DNA of 64,000 bases. It comes from Acetispira formosa (nom. nud.) (GTDB lineage Bacteria > Desulfobacterota > Desulfarculia > Adiutricales > Adiutricaceae). Positions 53,168 to 61,657 of this stretch are shown here, piece after piece. Below the pieces are notes generated by a model. The model worked only from the letters and a program-made list of their open reading frames with translations, ran no database searches and had not been told where the DNA came from. Each line of letters begins with the position of its first letter. The first letter of the stretch is position 1. The position numbers and the translations under genes were made by a program. The stretch is from contig CP026657.1 in assembly GCA_023525915.1 (NCBI GenBank), forward strand, positions 1 to 64,000, in the 5' to 3' direction.

Positions 53168-54346
53168 TTAAATGGCGCAAACAATAATGGACTCGCCGTG
53201 GCTGCGGTTGAATATTTTTCCTTCCCTGTCCAGGGTCGGGCCTATTTCGTTATAACCGTAAAAACCAAACAGCTTCAGGCCCGGCGGCAGTTTTTGGCTG
53301 ATAATCCTGCCCTCTTCATTGTCGGCCCCCACCGTAACAAAATACCGGCCGACGCAGATTACGCTGAAAAGGAGGCTGTAATCAAGGCCGCCCGCTCTTT
53401 CTTCTTCGATTTTGGCTGAAATGTCGTCCAGGCATTTTTGGGCCGAATTAAGGATGTTTGAACGGTTCAGCATGCCCATGCTGATCCTGGCCCCCGGACG
53501 GATGATGTTGGAGAACACCCCGCTCTGCCCGCCGTCGGTCAGGCCTGTCAGCATCCGCACTTCAGGCACCCCGTCTATCTCTGATGCGCGCCCCTCCACC
53601 AGGACTGAAATCGGCCAGTCAAAAGTCAGGTCGCCCTGGCCGCATTCTATGCCGACCCGCCTGAGGTACGTGCCGAAATCAATGTTGTCCACCTGCTGAA
53701 CGATATTTCCCCTGGCCTCCGTCACCACAGGCTTGCTTTCCGATAAGACCGTCAGTTCACAGGCCGCGCTGAAAAGCGGCTTGAAATCACCGGCCAGACC
53801 CACCAGCGCGAAACGGTCGCGGTGGCATTGGCCGCCGGCAAAAACAGCGGCGTCGTCCGAATCGAGATAGTCGGAAACTATGCCGCCGAAGACCGGGGTC
53901 TCACCGGCCGCCCGGAAAAGCTCCGGCAGGTAGCTGTCGGCCTCCGGGCTGCAAAGCATGGGCATGAAGGCCAGCAAAAGAACCGCCTCACCCTCCAGCC
54001 CGGCCAGACAATCCTCATGAAGCTTTCGCATCTGGGCCTGACCCTCCGCTGGGGTCAGGGGATCTGAAATGGCCACACTGGCCCTCATCCCGGCCGGGAG
54101 CACCGCCAGGGTGGCGGAAACATCTTCATCGCGGGGCGTGAATGGCATGGCCAGAGTGGTGCCGCCCACAACGGGGAATTCGGCCCGGTCAGCCAGCTTG
54201 GCCACGATTTCTCTATAAGGCGCGTCCGCCGCACAGGACAGCAAGCCCACCGAACCTTCAAAACCTTCGGGCAGCGGCTGGAGGAGGTCATCAACAATTT
54301 TGTCGGCCAGCCGGTAATGGCGGGAAAAAGTAACTATTGGCCTCAT
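53168..54346 (-). CDS. FIST-domain signal transduction protein
   Basis: A 392-residue soluble protein with FIST_N and FIST_C domains, thought to sense small ligands and usually linked to kinases or chemoreceptors. Blocks: VGLLSCAADAPYREIV, VVGGTTLAMPFTP, LLLAFMPMLCS, VFGGIVSDYLDSDDAAVF and the C-terminal LLFSVICVGRYFV ... LFGFYGYNEIGP. It is encoded directly upstream of a hybrid histidine kinase on the same strand and divergent from the C25-like gene. Start ATG 54346. Confidence 0.87.
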   Translation of the reverse strand: MRPIVTFSRHYRLADKIVDDLLQPLPEGFEGSVGLLSCAADAPYREIVAKLADRAEFPVVGGTTLAMPFTPRDEDVSATLAVLPAGMRASVAISDPLTPAEGQAQMRKLHEDCLAGLEGEAVLLLAFMPMLCSPEADSYLPELFRAAGETPVFGGIVSDYLDSDDAAVFAGGQCHRDRFALVGLAGDFKPLFSAACELTVLSESKPVVTEARGNIVQQVDNIDFGTYLRRVGIECGQGDLTFDWPISVLVEGRASEIDGVPEVRMLTGLTDGGQSGVFSNIIRPGARISMGMLNRSNILNSAQKCLDDISAKIEEERAGGLDYSLLFSVICVGRYFVTVGADNEEGRIISQKLPPGLKLFGFYGYNEIGPTLDREGKIFNRSHGESIIVCAI

Positions 54347-54944
54347 ATAAAGTCCCTTAGTCTCAACGATTGGACAATTAAGATTAATCCTTATTTTTTA
54401 CCATATCGCATATAAAATGTCCAGACGGTAAATATTTGATTTTCTCAATTATTTATCTTCCTTAAGTATTAAGGGCCAATTAACGGACTACATGTGTTGT
54501 TTTCAGTCAGCTTGTGGGAAAAAAATATAATTTCTATTTTATTTGTTATATTGTAATGTGTCATATAAATGAATTAACTTTATTTTTCAGTAATGGAAAA
54601 ATAAGCCGCCGCATTTTTGGCAAGTGTCTGTTCAATGGGGCTTTGTTCGTGTATAATACTGTATCGTGCCGGAGCATAGTTACGGCACGGCCCTTACTAT
54701 CTGAAAAATGGCAAAACTCATCAATATCAAGGGCTAATGTATATGTAACGCCGCCGGGCCATGCGGCTTCCGCCTTTGCCGCCGGCCCGCTGATAGCGCC
54801 AGATGCCAAGGCCCCCGGCATTTGTGCCCGCCCTGTCCGCTCTCACCGGTGGCTTTTGCCCCTTGATCGGACCTGACGGCGGTTTTACGCGGATACTTAT
54901 GTCAGCAGTATAAAATCCCGGCCAGCCGGGAGTGAATTGAATAA
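54347..54944. other. Divergent promoter region, FIST gene and C25-like gene
   Basis: 598 bp, AT-rich on the FIST side. A TATAAT at about 54652 and a small stem GTGCCG/CGGCAC near 54666-54688 point toward the C25-like gene. A minus ORF of 86 codons (54561-54821) has no family signal. No member of repeat families A-F is seen. Confidence 0.5.
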
Positions 54945-56843
54945 ATGGATATACGCTATCAGAAAAAATGGATAAATCTCTCGCCGGACGGCCATAGAGG
55001 AGGTTCATCGGTCAAGGAAGTGGTGGAGGCTTTCACACCGGACGACGCCGACGATCCCCGTCCGGGGCGATTGAGCATATCCTATACTTTAAATGGCCTG
55101 TGGGCCGACCAGACTCCTTTCGGGCGCAAGATTTTTACCTCCTTCGACCTGCCCGGCGCGGCTTTCACCGATTTAAGGGGCGCTCCGCGTCTGGTCCGGG
55201 AAACCCTGTTCATCGATCTGCCGCAGTGGGCGGAACTGAAAAAAGTTGAAGTCAGCTTCAATGATATCGTCGAACTGGAAGGGTTTTACGACATCCTTCC
55301 GGCGGGCGTTCCGGTTCTTGAGGGGCAGGACCCCAAACTGGCCGCCTATCCCAAATATTACGCCAAGGCGGAAAATTTTCCGGCCAAGATGGTTCAGTAC
55401 GACGGCGTTCATGAATTCCTGGGCCGCCACTGCGCCTGTATTCACATCACCCCCATGCAGTATAACCCCGTTTCGCGCAAGGTCAGTGTGGTGCGCCTTT
55501 TGGTGCTGGAGATGACCTATGGCCAGACGGACAAGCCCGCCCCGCCGGCCGAAGGCGAAGAAGCGCCCAAGGCGGCCGACGACAAGCCTGCCCGGGCTCC
55601 GGCCCGCAAGGAGAGGCTGCTCGGGCCCTGGGGCACCCTTATCCTTAACGACGCCATGAGCGATGACCGCAAAAAGAGTGACGACGGCGGGGTGACCGTT
55701 CCGCCGGTCAAGCTGATGGTGGTGACGACCGAGAAATTCCGGCGGGCTTTCGAACCTTATCTGAAATCGCGCGAGCTGGAGCGGGAGGCCAGATTTCTCA
55801 TCCGTGAAGAGATTCAGAAGAAAATGCCCGGCGTGGAATTTGAGGACGCTCTGAGGCTGGCCCTGATGACCGAGCACAATGAGTCGCCCATAACCCATGT
55901 GCTCATCGGCGGCAATGCCCTTCGCATTCCCCCCCGGCTCATCAGCATCACCCATAAGGGTGAAGAGATGCCGGTGGCTTCCGATTCCTGGTATGCCACC
56001 TGGGATGACGAACTGACCCCGCTATTCTCCGTCGGCCGCCTTCCGGCCTCAAGTCTTGAGGAATTGAATCTTTTGTTCAAGCAGGCCCTGATTTGGCAGG
56101 AATCCGAGGACAGCTACAGCCGGAAAGTTCTTCTCAGGGCTTTCAATTCATCCGCCTATATCAAATGCTCCGAGCAGGTGGCTCAGCTGGCCGAGGACGC
56201 CGGTCACCGCATCGTTAAATGCTACGATCAGCCCTACCGGGGCATTGAATTGATTGAAAAGATCAAGCAGCCTGTCGGCTATGTCAATTATCGCGGCCAG
56301 GGGCGCACCGGCGGCTGGCTGGGACGGGGGCATTTCCCGGACAACTTCGCTTCCGAGGACCTGCGCCGCCTGAAGCATAAAAACGAGCTTTTCAAGGAAA
56401 ACCATCCTTCCATCATATTCAGCATCGCCTGCTGGACAGCGGCCATTCATCATGAGAAGACCAACTGCTTTGGCGAAGCCTGGCTGTTATCATCAATGGC
56501 CGTATCTTTTCTGGGCTTTTCGGCCGCCAGCTACAGCGGCCTCAATGACCTTATGAACAAATACATCTGGGAGGCTGTGTCCGTTCACCGCTTTCCCACC
56601 GTGGGTGACGTCTGGCGCTGGGCCCTCTTGTCACTTCTGAAGCATCAGAAGGGCACGGCCACCGCGCACAATGTCAGCACCTGCCTCCTTTTGGGCGATC
56701 CCACTTTAAAGCTGCCGGACCCGGCCGGCTTTGATGATGATGACGAAAATGAAAATGAAGATGACGACCGTGACGACAGCGTCGAAGGAGAGGCTCAGGA
56801 AACGGAACCTCAGGAGCCGGTCGACGAAAACACGGACGATTGA
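54945..56843 (+). CDS. Gingipain-fold (peptidase C25-like) protein without the catalytic His
   Basis: A 632-residue protein whose middle and C-terminal parts (about 235-600) resemble peptidase C25: KLMVVTTEKFRRAF, ITHVLIGGNALRIPPR, LFSVGRLPASSLEELN, KQPVGYVNYRGQGRTGGW, IIFSIACWTAA and STCLLLGDPTLKLP. In active members the block is YxGHG; here residue 452 is Gln in place of the catalytic His, while the Cys (C496) remains. No signal peptide is visible and the N-terminus starts DIRYQKKW, although gingipain relatives are usually exported. The N-terminal 200 residues resemble the C25 propeptide-like region, and the C-terminus is an Asp/Glu-rich tail. Its stop overlaps the start of the diguanylate cyclase gene, so the two are coupled. 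Likely a non-proteolytic, or altered, CD-clan protein. Confidence 0.75.
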   Translation: MDIRYQKKWINLSPDGHRGGSSVKEVVEAFTPDDADDPRPGRLSISYTLNGLWADQTPFGRKIFTSFDLPGAAFTDLRGAPRLVRETLFIDLPQWAELKKVEVSFNDIVELEGFYDILPAGVPVLEGQDPKLAAYPKYYAKAENFPAKMVQYDGVHEFLGRHCACIHITPMQYNPVSRKVSVVRLLVLEMTYGQTDKPAPPAEGEEAPKAADDKPARAPARKERLLGPWGTLILNDAMSDDRKKSDDGGVTVPPVKLMVVTTEKFRRAFEPYLKSRELEREARFLIREEIQKKMPGVEFEDALRLALMTEHNESPITHVLIGGNALRIPPRLISITHKGEEMPVASDSWYATWDDELTPLFSVGRLPASSLEELNLLFKQALIWQESEDSYSRKVLLRAFNSSAYIKCSEQVAQLAEDAGHRIVKCYDQPYRGIELIEKIKQPVGYVNYRGQGRTGGWLGRGHFPDNFASEDLRRLKHKNELFKENHPSIIFSIACWTAAIHHEKTNCFGEAWLLSSMAVSFLGFSAASYSGLNDLMNKYIWEAVSVHRFPTVGDVWRWALLSLLKHQKGTATAHNVSTCLLLGDPTLKLPDPAGFDDDDENENEDDDRDDSVEGEAQETEPQEPVDENTDD

Positions 56844-59152
56844 GGTTTTCCCCTTTGAAGATCAATGCCACTTTGAAAAAAGACTGGCCCGCCATTTGCG
56901 CCGGTCTGATAATCATCATAGTTTTCAGCACACTGTCCTTTAAGAAGTTTTCCGATCAGTGTCTCGAATACAGCTATGAGGCCACCATCAACCGGCTGGC
57001 CGAGCTGTCGGCGCATAATGTGGACGGGCTTTATCTGGAGCTGAACACCGCTCTTCAGTATGTCCGCAATTCCGCGGCGGCTTTCGCTGTTCTGGACGGT
57101 TTCGACTCGCCGGAGGCATCCGAGCTTTTGAGCAAAGCCCTGGAATTCAGCGATTTCAACCGCATCTGGCTGGTGGACTCCAATAATGTGGGCCGCGACC
57201 GCCGGGGGCATCTGGTGGAAATGCGGGGCGGCAGGGTTTTTAACAGCGCTAGAGAAGGCCAGAGCGGCATTCTGATGTCGCGCGGCTCATCTTACAGCAA
57301 GGGTGAAATATTTCTCATCTACGCGCCTGTCGTCAGGCAGGGCCAATTCGCCGGATACCTTCTGGGTGTTTATGATATTCAGAGCCTGATAGCTCAGACC
57401 GCGACCCCCCAATTCAACGGCCTTGGCTATACCCATGTGTTCGACATGGCCGGTGAATCCATAATTCGATCAGAAAACCCCGACAGCATCATCGGCAGCG
57501 GCAATGTCTGGGATTTTTTCAGAGGTGTGGTGTTTGACAACGGCGGAAGCTATGAAAAGCTTCGTGACGATATCATCAATGGGCGGCAGGGTTCGGTGTC
57601 ATATCAGTCGGGCGGCCAGGTGCGCATGGGGCACTATGCCCCGGTCGGGGTAAATGACTGGTATATGATGTCAGTGGTCAGCGGCGCGGTGGTGAAGGAA
57701 TACAGCCGCTCCATGGATCGCTTCGCCTTTGAGCTGGTCATGAAGCTGGTGTCCTGTTTCGCAGCGCTGCTTCTGGGCCTGGTATTTTATGCCGGTCAGA
57801 CCGGGCGCCGGATCATGAGCATCAACAACCTTCTGCGCATCAGTAACCAGCGTTTCCGGGTGGCCGCGTTCCAGGCTTCCCATGAACTGATAGAATTTGA
57901 TATCCCGGAGGGGACGATTTATAAAATTGTCAACGGGTCCGCCCTTTCCGAAGAGAGAGCCGTTTCCAACCTTTCAATGGACCTTATCAAAGATCGCACT
58001 ATTGAAAGTGAATCTCTGTATGAGCTGAACAATGTGCTGGAATACCTTCGCAACGGCTCCAAAGCCGAATCCTGTGTGGTGGAGGCCGTGGACGCCCACG
58101 GACGGCCGGAATGGTATCAATTGATGTTCACCAATATTTTCAATGATCAAGGCCAGGCCGTGCGGGCCATCGGGACCATTGAGAATATCAGCGAACGGAA
58201 GAGAACCGAGATAAAATTTTCGCAGGAAAAGCAGCATCGCCAGGTGGTTATGGCCGAGATGCTGGAAACATCAGTTTTCAATATCACCACTGACCGTTTC
58301 CTCTACGGCTATCGCAACGACAAATATCAGGGCGCGGAAGAGGGTTCCTTCTATTATCATAATCTGCGCCACCGGGTCTGGCAGATGGTTCACCCTGACG
58401 ACCGGCAGATGGTCATGGACGCCTTTTCGCCTGAAAAACTCAAGAGTGATTACCGTCAGGGCCTGACGGCCGCCTGCGTGGAATTTAGAGCGGCAGATGA
58501 GTCGGCCGGTGAAAAGTGGTTCAGCTGCACCATAAACGTGGCGGTTGACCCTGATTCCAAGGGGTTGATCGGCTACAGCTACGTTAAGGATATAACCGCT
58601 CAGAAGCTTCAGGAACTGAGCCTGAAGAGTGAAGCCGAACGCGACGGACTGACCGGGCTTTACAATCGCCACGCGGTTGAAAAACTGATAAGTGAACAGC
58701 TGGCCAAAAAAGAAGAAGGAATTCTGGACGCCTTTATAATTCTGGATCTGGACAAATTTAAATACATCAACGACACTTATGGCCACGCCGCCGGTGATGA
58801 AGCCTTAAAGCTCATGGCGGACAATCTGACCCGCCTGTTCAGAAAGTCGGATATAATGGGCCGCATGGGCGGCGATGAGTTCATTATCTTCCTGCATGAC
58901 GTAAAATCGGTGGAGATGCTGGAGAAGAGGGCGGGGAGTATCTGCGCCTCTTTAAGGGATGTGGCCATCAGCGCGGACCCGGCCCACCGCATCTCCGGGA
59001 GCGTCGGCGTGTATATAGTCTCCGCCCCCGGCGAAGAGTTGTCGGAGGTTTACGCCAAAGCTGACGAGGCCCTGTACGCGGCCAAAGACGCCGGCAAAGA
59101 TTGTTACCGCATTTATGATCCAGCGGCCGGGCCGTCCCGTCCTGAAAAATAA
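56840..59152 (+). CDS. Membrane-bound diguanylate cyclase with periplasmic Cache sensor
   Basis: A 770-residue signalling enzyme making cyclic di-GMP. TM1 about 17-36, a periplasmic double-Cache-like domain (LVDSNNVGRDRRG, IYAPVVRQGQFAGYLLGVYDI), TM2 about 296-318, two PAS-like regions (380-460 and 470-590, ending FSCTINVAVDP), and a C-terminal GGDEF domain. The active site is GGDEF at 677-681, and the inhibitory I-site RKSD lies five residues earlier, so product feedback is expected. The start codon is TTG overlapping the C25-like stop; a second TTG five codons later with GAGG upstream is an alternative. Confidence 0.93.
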   Translation: MRFSPLKINATLKKDWPAICAGLIIIIVFSTLSFKKFSDQCLEYSYEATINRLAELSAHNVDGLYLELNTALQYVRNSAAAFAVLDGFDSPEASELLSKALEFSDFNRIWLVDSNNVGRDRRGHLVEMRGGRVFNSAREGQSGILMSRGSSYSKGEIFLIYAPVVRQGQFAGYLLGVYDIQSLIAQTATPQFNGLGYTHVFDMAGESIIRSENPDSIIGSGNVWDFFRGVVFDNGGSYEKLRDDIINGRQGSVSYQSGGQVRMGHYAPVGVNDWYMMSVVSGAVVKEYSRSMDRFAFELVMKLVSCFAALLLGLVFYAGQTGRRIMSINNLLRISNQRFRVAAFQASHELIEFDIPEGTIYKIVNGSALSEERAVSNLSMDLIKDRTIESESLYELNNVLEYLRNGSKAESCVVEAVDAHGRPEWYQLMFTNIFNDQGQAVRAIGTIENISERKRTEIKFSQEKQHRQVVMAEMLETSVFNITTDRFLYGYRNDKYQGAEEGSFYYHNLRHRVWQMVHPDDRQMVMDAFSPEKLKSDYRQGLTAACVEFRAADESAGEKWFSCTINVAVDPDSKGLIGYSYVKDITAQKLQELSLKSEAERDGLTGLYNRHAVEKLISEQLAKKEEGILDAFIILDLDKFKYINDTYGHAAGDEALKLMADNLTRLFRKSDIMGRMGGDEFIIFLHDVKSVEMLEKRAGSICASLRDVAISADPAHRISGSVGVYIVSAPGEELSEVYAKADEALYAAKDAGKDCYRIYDPAAGPSRPEK

Positions 59153-59182
59153 ACTGCCCTCCGGGCGGCAAGGAGTCTGTCG

Positions 59183-59680
59183 ATGTCGAGAGTTGTTCGC
59201 ATGATGATGAGCGCGGCTTTGGTCGCGGCTATGAGCATGGTTCTGAGCGGTTGCATGTCCACAGTGAAGAAACTGGCGGTGGATTCGCTGTTCTATCAGG
59301 TGAAAAATGAAAAACCACTGACGCAGGCCGACATGGACGCTTTGGTGAAGATGATCAAAACCCAGAGTCTGTCCAGCGAACTGAGCACCACCCGGCAGAT
59401 CTATGTGGTGGGCAAGGTGGCCACGGGTCTGGTGCAGCAGTATTCACAGCTGGCCGCTCTGGCCGGTATCAATCCCAGTGACTGGACTGTGCCTGAGATC
59501 CTGTCCCTTCTGGATGAAGCGGGTTTGATAGAGAAGGGCGAATATGATTATCTGCGCGGAATAGACCTGAAGATTTTCGATCCGACGGAGGATGAAACAA
59601 GGGTTATCGCTGGCAACCAGAGCCCCCTTATTTTCGCCATCGGCCAGTTGGCCATGAGCTATGGCGCGTTCGGCAAGTAA
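59183..59680 (+). CDS. Small predicted lipoprotein
   Basis: A 165-residue protein with a lipoprotein signal: MSRVVRMMMSAALVAAMSMV then LSGC, the lipobox Cys being residue 24. The mature part is helical with repeated Leu/Lys patterns and ends FAIGQLAMSYGAFGK. I do not recognise the family. It follows the diguanylate cyclase by 30 bp on the same strand with AAGGAG upstream, so C25-like protein, cyclase and lipoprotein probably form one operon. Confidence 0.75.
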   Translation: MSRVVRMMMSAALVAAMSMVLSGCMSTVKKLAVDSLFYQVKNEKPLTQADMDALVKMIKTQSLSSELSTTRQIYVVGKVATGLVQQYSQLAALAGINPSDWTVPEILSLLDEAGLIEKGEYDYLRGIDLKIFDPTEDETRVIAGNQSPLIFAIGQLAMSYGAFGK

Positions 59681-59772
59681 TTTTACCGTCGCGCGGTCAA
59701 TATGTATTAAACAGGCCGCCGCCGGTACACTGTTACATCTTTAATTATTTGAGTTGCCTATCTGACCGGGTA

Positions 59773-59901
59773 GGAGGCGGAGGTGAAAATTTTCTGTAGA
59801 GAATCATTGTTTCAGCGCCACTTGTCTGAGCTTCAAACTGTGACGCGAGTTGTGACGCTGAAACAATGATGAACTAAAGAAATTGTTCCACCTCCGTCTC
59901 C
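59773..59901. repeat. Family F long hairpin
   Basis: Imperfect stem of about 45 bp (GGAGGCGGAGGTG... and ...CACCTCCGTCTCC) with a perfect inner stretch TCATTGTTTCAGCG/CGCTGAAACAATGA. The loop region holds TTGTCTGAGCTTC and GCGAGTTG, identical to the hairpins at 43.1 and 43.5 kb although the stems are unrelated. The word AAAATTTTCTGTA also occurs in family A. Confidence 0.85.
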
Positions 59902-59929
59902 GGCCCATAGCCAAATCAGGTCGCCCTGC

Positions 59930-60089
59930 CCGGAGATCTTAGAGCTTGTTCGTAAATAAGGGATTTTGTTATCTGGCTAGGCGCGAGTGTTTTTTAAGCG
60001 GAGTAATATATTAATATTTCGAGCATTAAAAAACCAGGAGCAACAATGCCAGGGGCTTCACTGTTTACGAACAAGCTCTTAATCTCCGG
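59930..60089. mobile_element. 160 bp MITE-like element
   Basis: Inverted ends CCGGAGAT...AGAGCTTGTTCGTAAA (about 26 bp, one small indel) enclose about 105 bp without coding capacity. The ends resemble IS-type termini; a parent element is not in the window. Confidence 0.75.
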
Positions 60090-60100
60090 GCTTTTGTTTA

Positions 60101-61654
60101 TTATGGCAGGGCGGAAAATTCGTCGTCAGTATCGTCGTCCGCATGTTTCCTGTATAAATACTTCGGCCGCTTTTGGGACGGATTGGCGGGCGACGACCAG
60201 ACCAGTTTATATAAATCAGCACTCTCCTCCGGCCTTACCAGTCCTCTGAATATTTGATAACAGTCTTCCCGTATCAAGGTAAACGGTGAACCGGGAAATA
60301 ATGTTTTCAAATGTCCATCCCTATAGCAAGCCAAAGGCAGGCGGACGAAAAATTCCTCCGGCGTTATGCCCCAGGCCAGCCTCCAGGTACGCTCTTTCGG
60401 CCAGTGCGCCTCCGGCTCATAGGAAAAAGCTTCGCGGCCGGTCTGGTATTTATAATAATAATGGAAATCGCGAGGCACTATCAGCATGGGAATATCCTGA
60501 CGCGTCAAGAGTCTGGTCAGTTTGGAGTATTCTTCATACGGAGGGTTCAGGCGCGAAGGGTATGACCAGTCCAGGCGCACAAAGCTTAGGGCGGCAATGA
60601 AGATCAGCAACGCCGTCCAGAGCGCCGGGCGGCGCCGGCTGCCTGGACGGACAGGCGGCATCAGATACACTCCGGCCAGAGTCACTGAAAACGGCATCAG
60701 AAGGCCAAAGCGTTGGCCCAGGCTGAAAGACTCATGCCCCAGGGCTGGAATGAAGGCTGGCAGGGCCAGGCACAGGGCCATCAGCGCGCCCCGGCGTCCA
60801 TGAGAATTTTTCAGGCATATGATCAATAGAGCCAGTGCGGCCAGGGCCAGCTCTATTCTTATTGCCAGCGGCAGGTTCGGTTCCATAAAGAGAGCGGCCG
60901 CACCGGGCGTCAGGCGTGAGCCGTAGAGCCGCGGAAGGTCTGCCGGATGGAGACCGTCCGGCAGCAGAAAAGCGCACAAAGCCAGAGCCAGGGCTGTCGA
61001 GATGACTGCTACTCTTCCCGTCGGAAATCGCCTCAGTGAAACCAGGCCGAGTTTCGACGGAGCAGGGAGGTAGAGGCACAGAAGCCCAGCCGTAAAGGCG
61101 GCCGCATATACAAAAGCCATTTTATGCATAAAGCATGAGAGTGCTAACAGGGTGGCCGCCACAAGCCAGCGAAGCCGGACAGTGGTGGCCGAAACGGCCA
61201 AAGCCGCGGTGAAGACAACCATGAATGAAAAGCTTTTGGGAAATTCAATTGCTGAAAATATCACTGACGGCGACAGTAAGGGCCACAGTATCAGCGGAAG
61301 AGTCCGAGGCCACGCCTGTTTGTGTGAACAAAGAAATCCGAACGCGGCCGAAAAAATCGCCAGTGAGGTGACCATCCATATTTTCACGGCCTGTTCAGCA
61401 TCAAGTCCGGCCCGCATTACAGCGGCGGTGAGATAATGCAGGGGGCTGCTGTCCGGTATGCGGGGCCGTCCGGCTATGAAAACAGAATCGGCCTGAAGAG
61501 CATAATAATAGGCATCCGTGCCGCTCAGGTAAGACTGGGACCAGAGTTGAACCAGCGGTGCCACCAGAGCTGCCGCTATCAGCGGCGGCCACATGGCCAC
61601 TGGTATAGCCAGCCCCGCGTTCCCTGGCCAAGCAGGTGGTGATGGTTGTGTCAT
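60101..61654 (-). CDS. GT-C-like polytopic membrane protein
   Basis: A 517-residue protein with about 10-12 membrane segments up to residue 370 and a soluble C-terminal domain. The first periplasmic loop contains YLSGTDAYYYALQAD, reminiscent of the Asp-containing loop of GT-C glycosyltransferases (STT3/ArnT/PMT superfamily) that use lipid-linked sugars. The C-terminal domain (YYYKYQTGREAFSYEP, WGITPEEFFVRL) is not recognised. Its ATG lies two codons after, and in the same frame as, the UAG stop of the upstream secreted-protein gene. Expected role is surface glycan or lipid modification. Confidence 0.65.
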   Translation of the reverse strand: MTQPSPPAWPGNAGLAIPVAMWPPLIAAALVAPLVQLWSQSYLSGTDAYYYALQADSVFIAGRPRIPDSSPLHYLTAAVMRAGLDAEQAVKIWMVTSLAIFSAAFGFLCSHKQAWPRTLPLILWPLLSPSVIFSAIEFPKSFSFMVVFTAALAVSATTVRLRWLVAATLLALSCFMHKMAFVYAAAFTAGLLCLYLPAPSKLGLVSLRRFPTGRVAVISTALALALCAFLLPDGLHPADLPRLYGSRLTPGAAALFMEPNLPLAIRIELALAALALLIICLKNSHGRRGALMALCLALPAFIPALGHESFSLGQRFGLLMPFSVTLAGVYLMPPVRPGSRRRPALWTALLIFIAALSFVRLDWSYPSRLNPPYEEYSKLTRLLTRQDIPMLIVPRDFHYYYKYQTGREAFSYEPEAHWPKERTWRLAWGITPEEFFVRLPLACYRDGHLKTLFPGSPFTLIREDCYQIFRGLVRPEESADLYKLVWSSPANPSQKRPKYLYRKHADDDTDDEFSALP

Positions 61655-61657
61655 CAG

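Noticed and set aside
54561..54821. 86-codon minus ORF between the FIST and C25-like genes
   Set aside because: No family resemblance, and it crosses the probable promoter of the C25-like gene.
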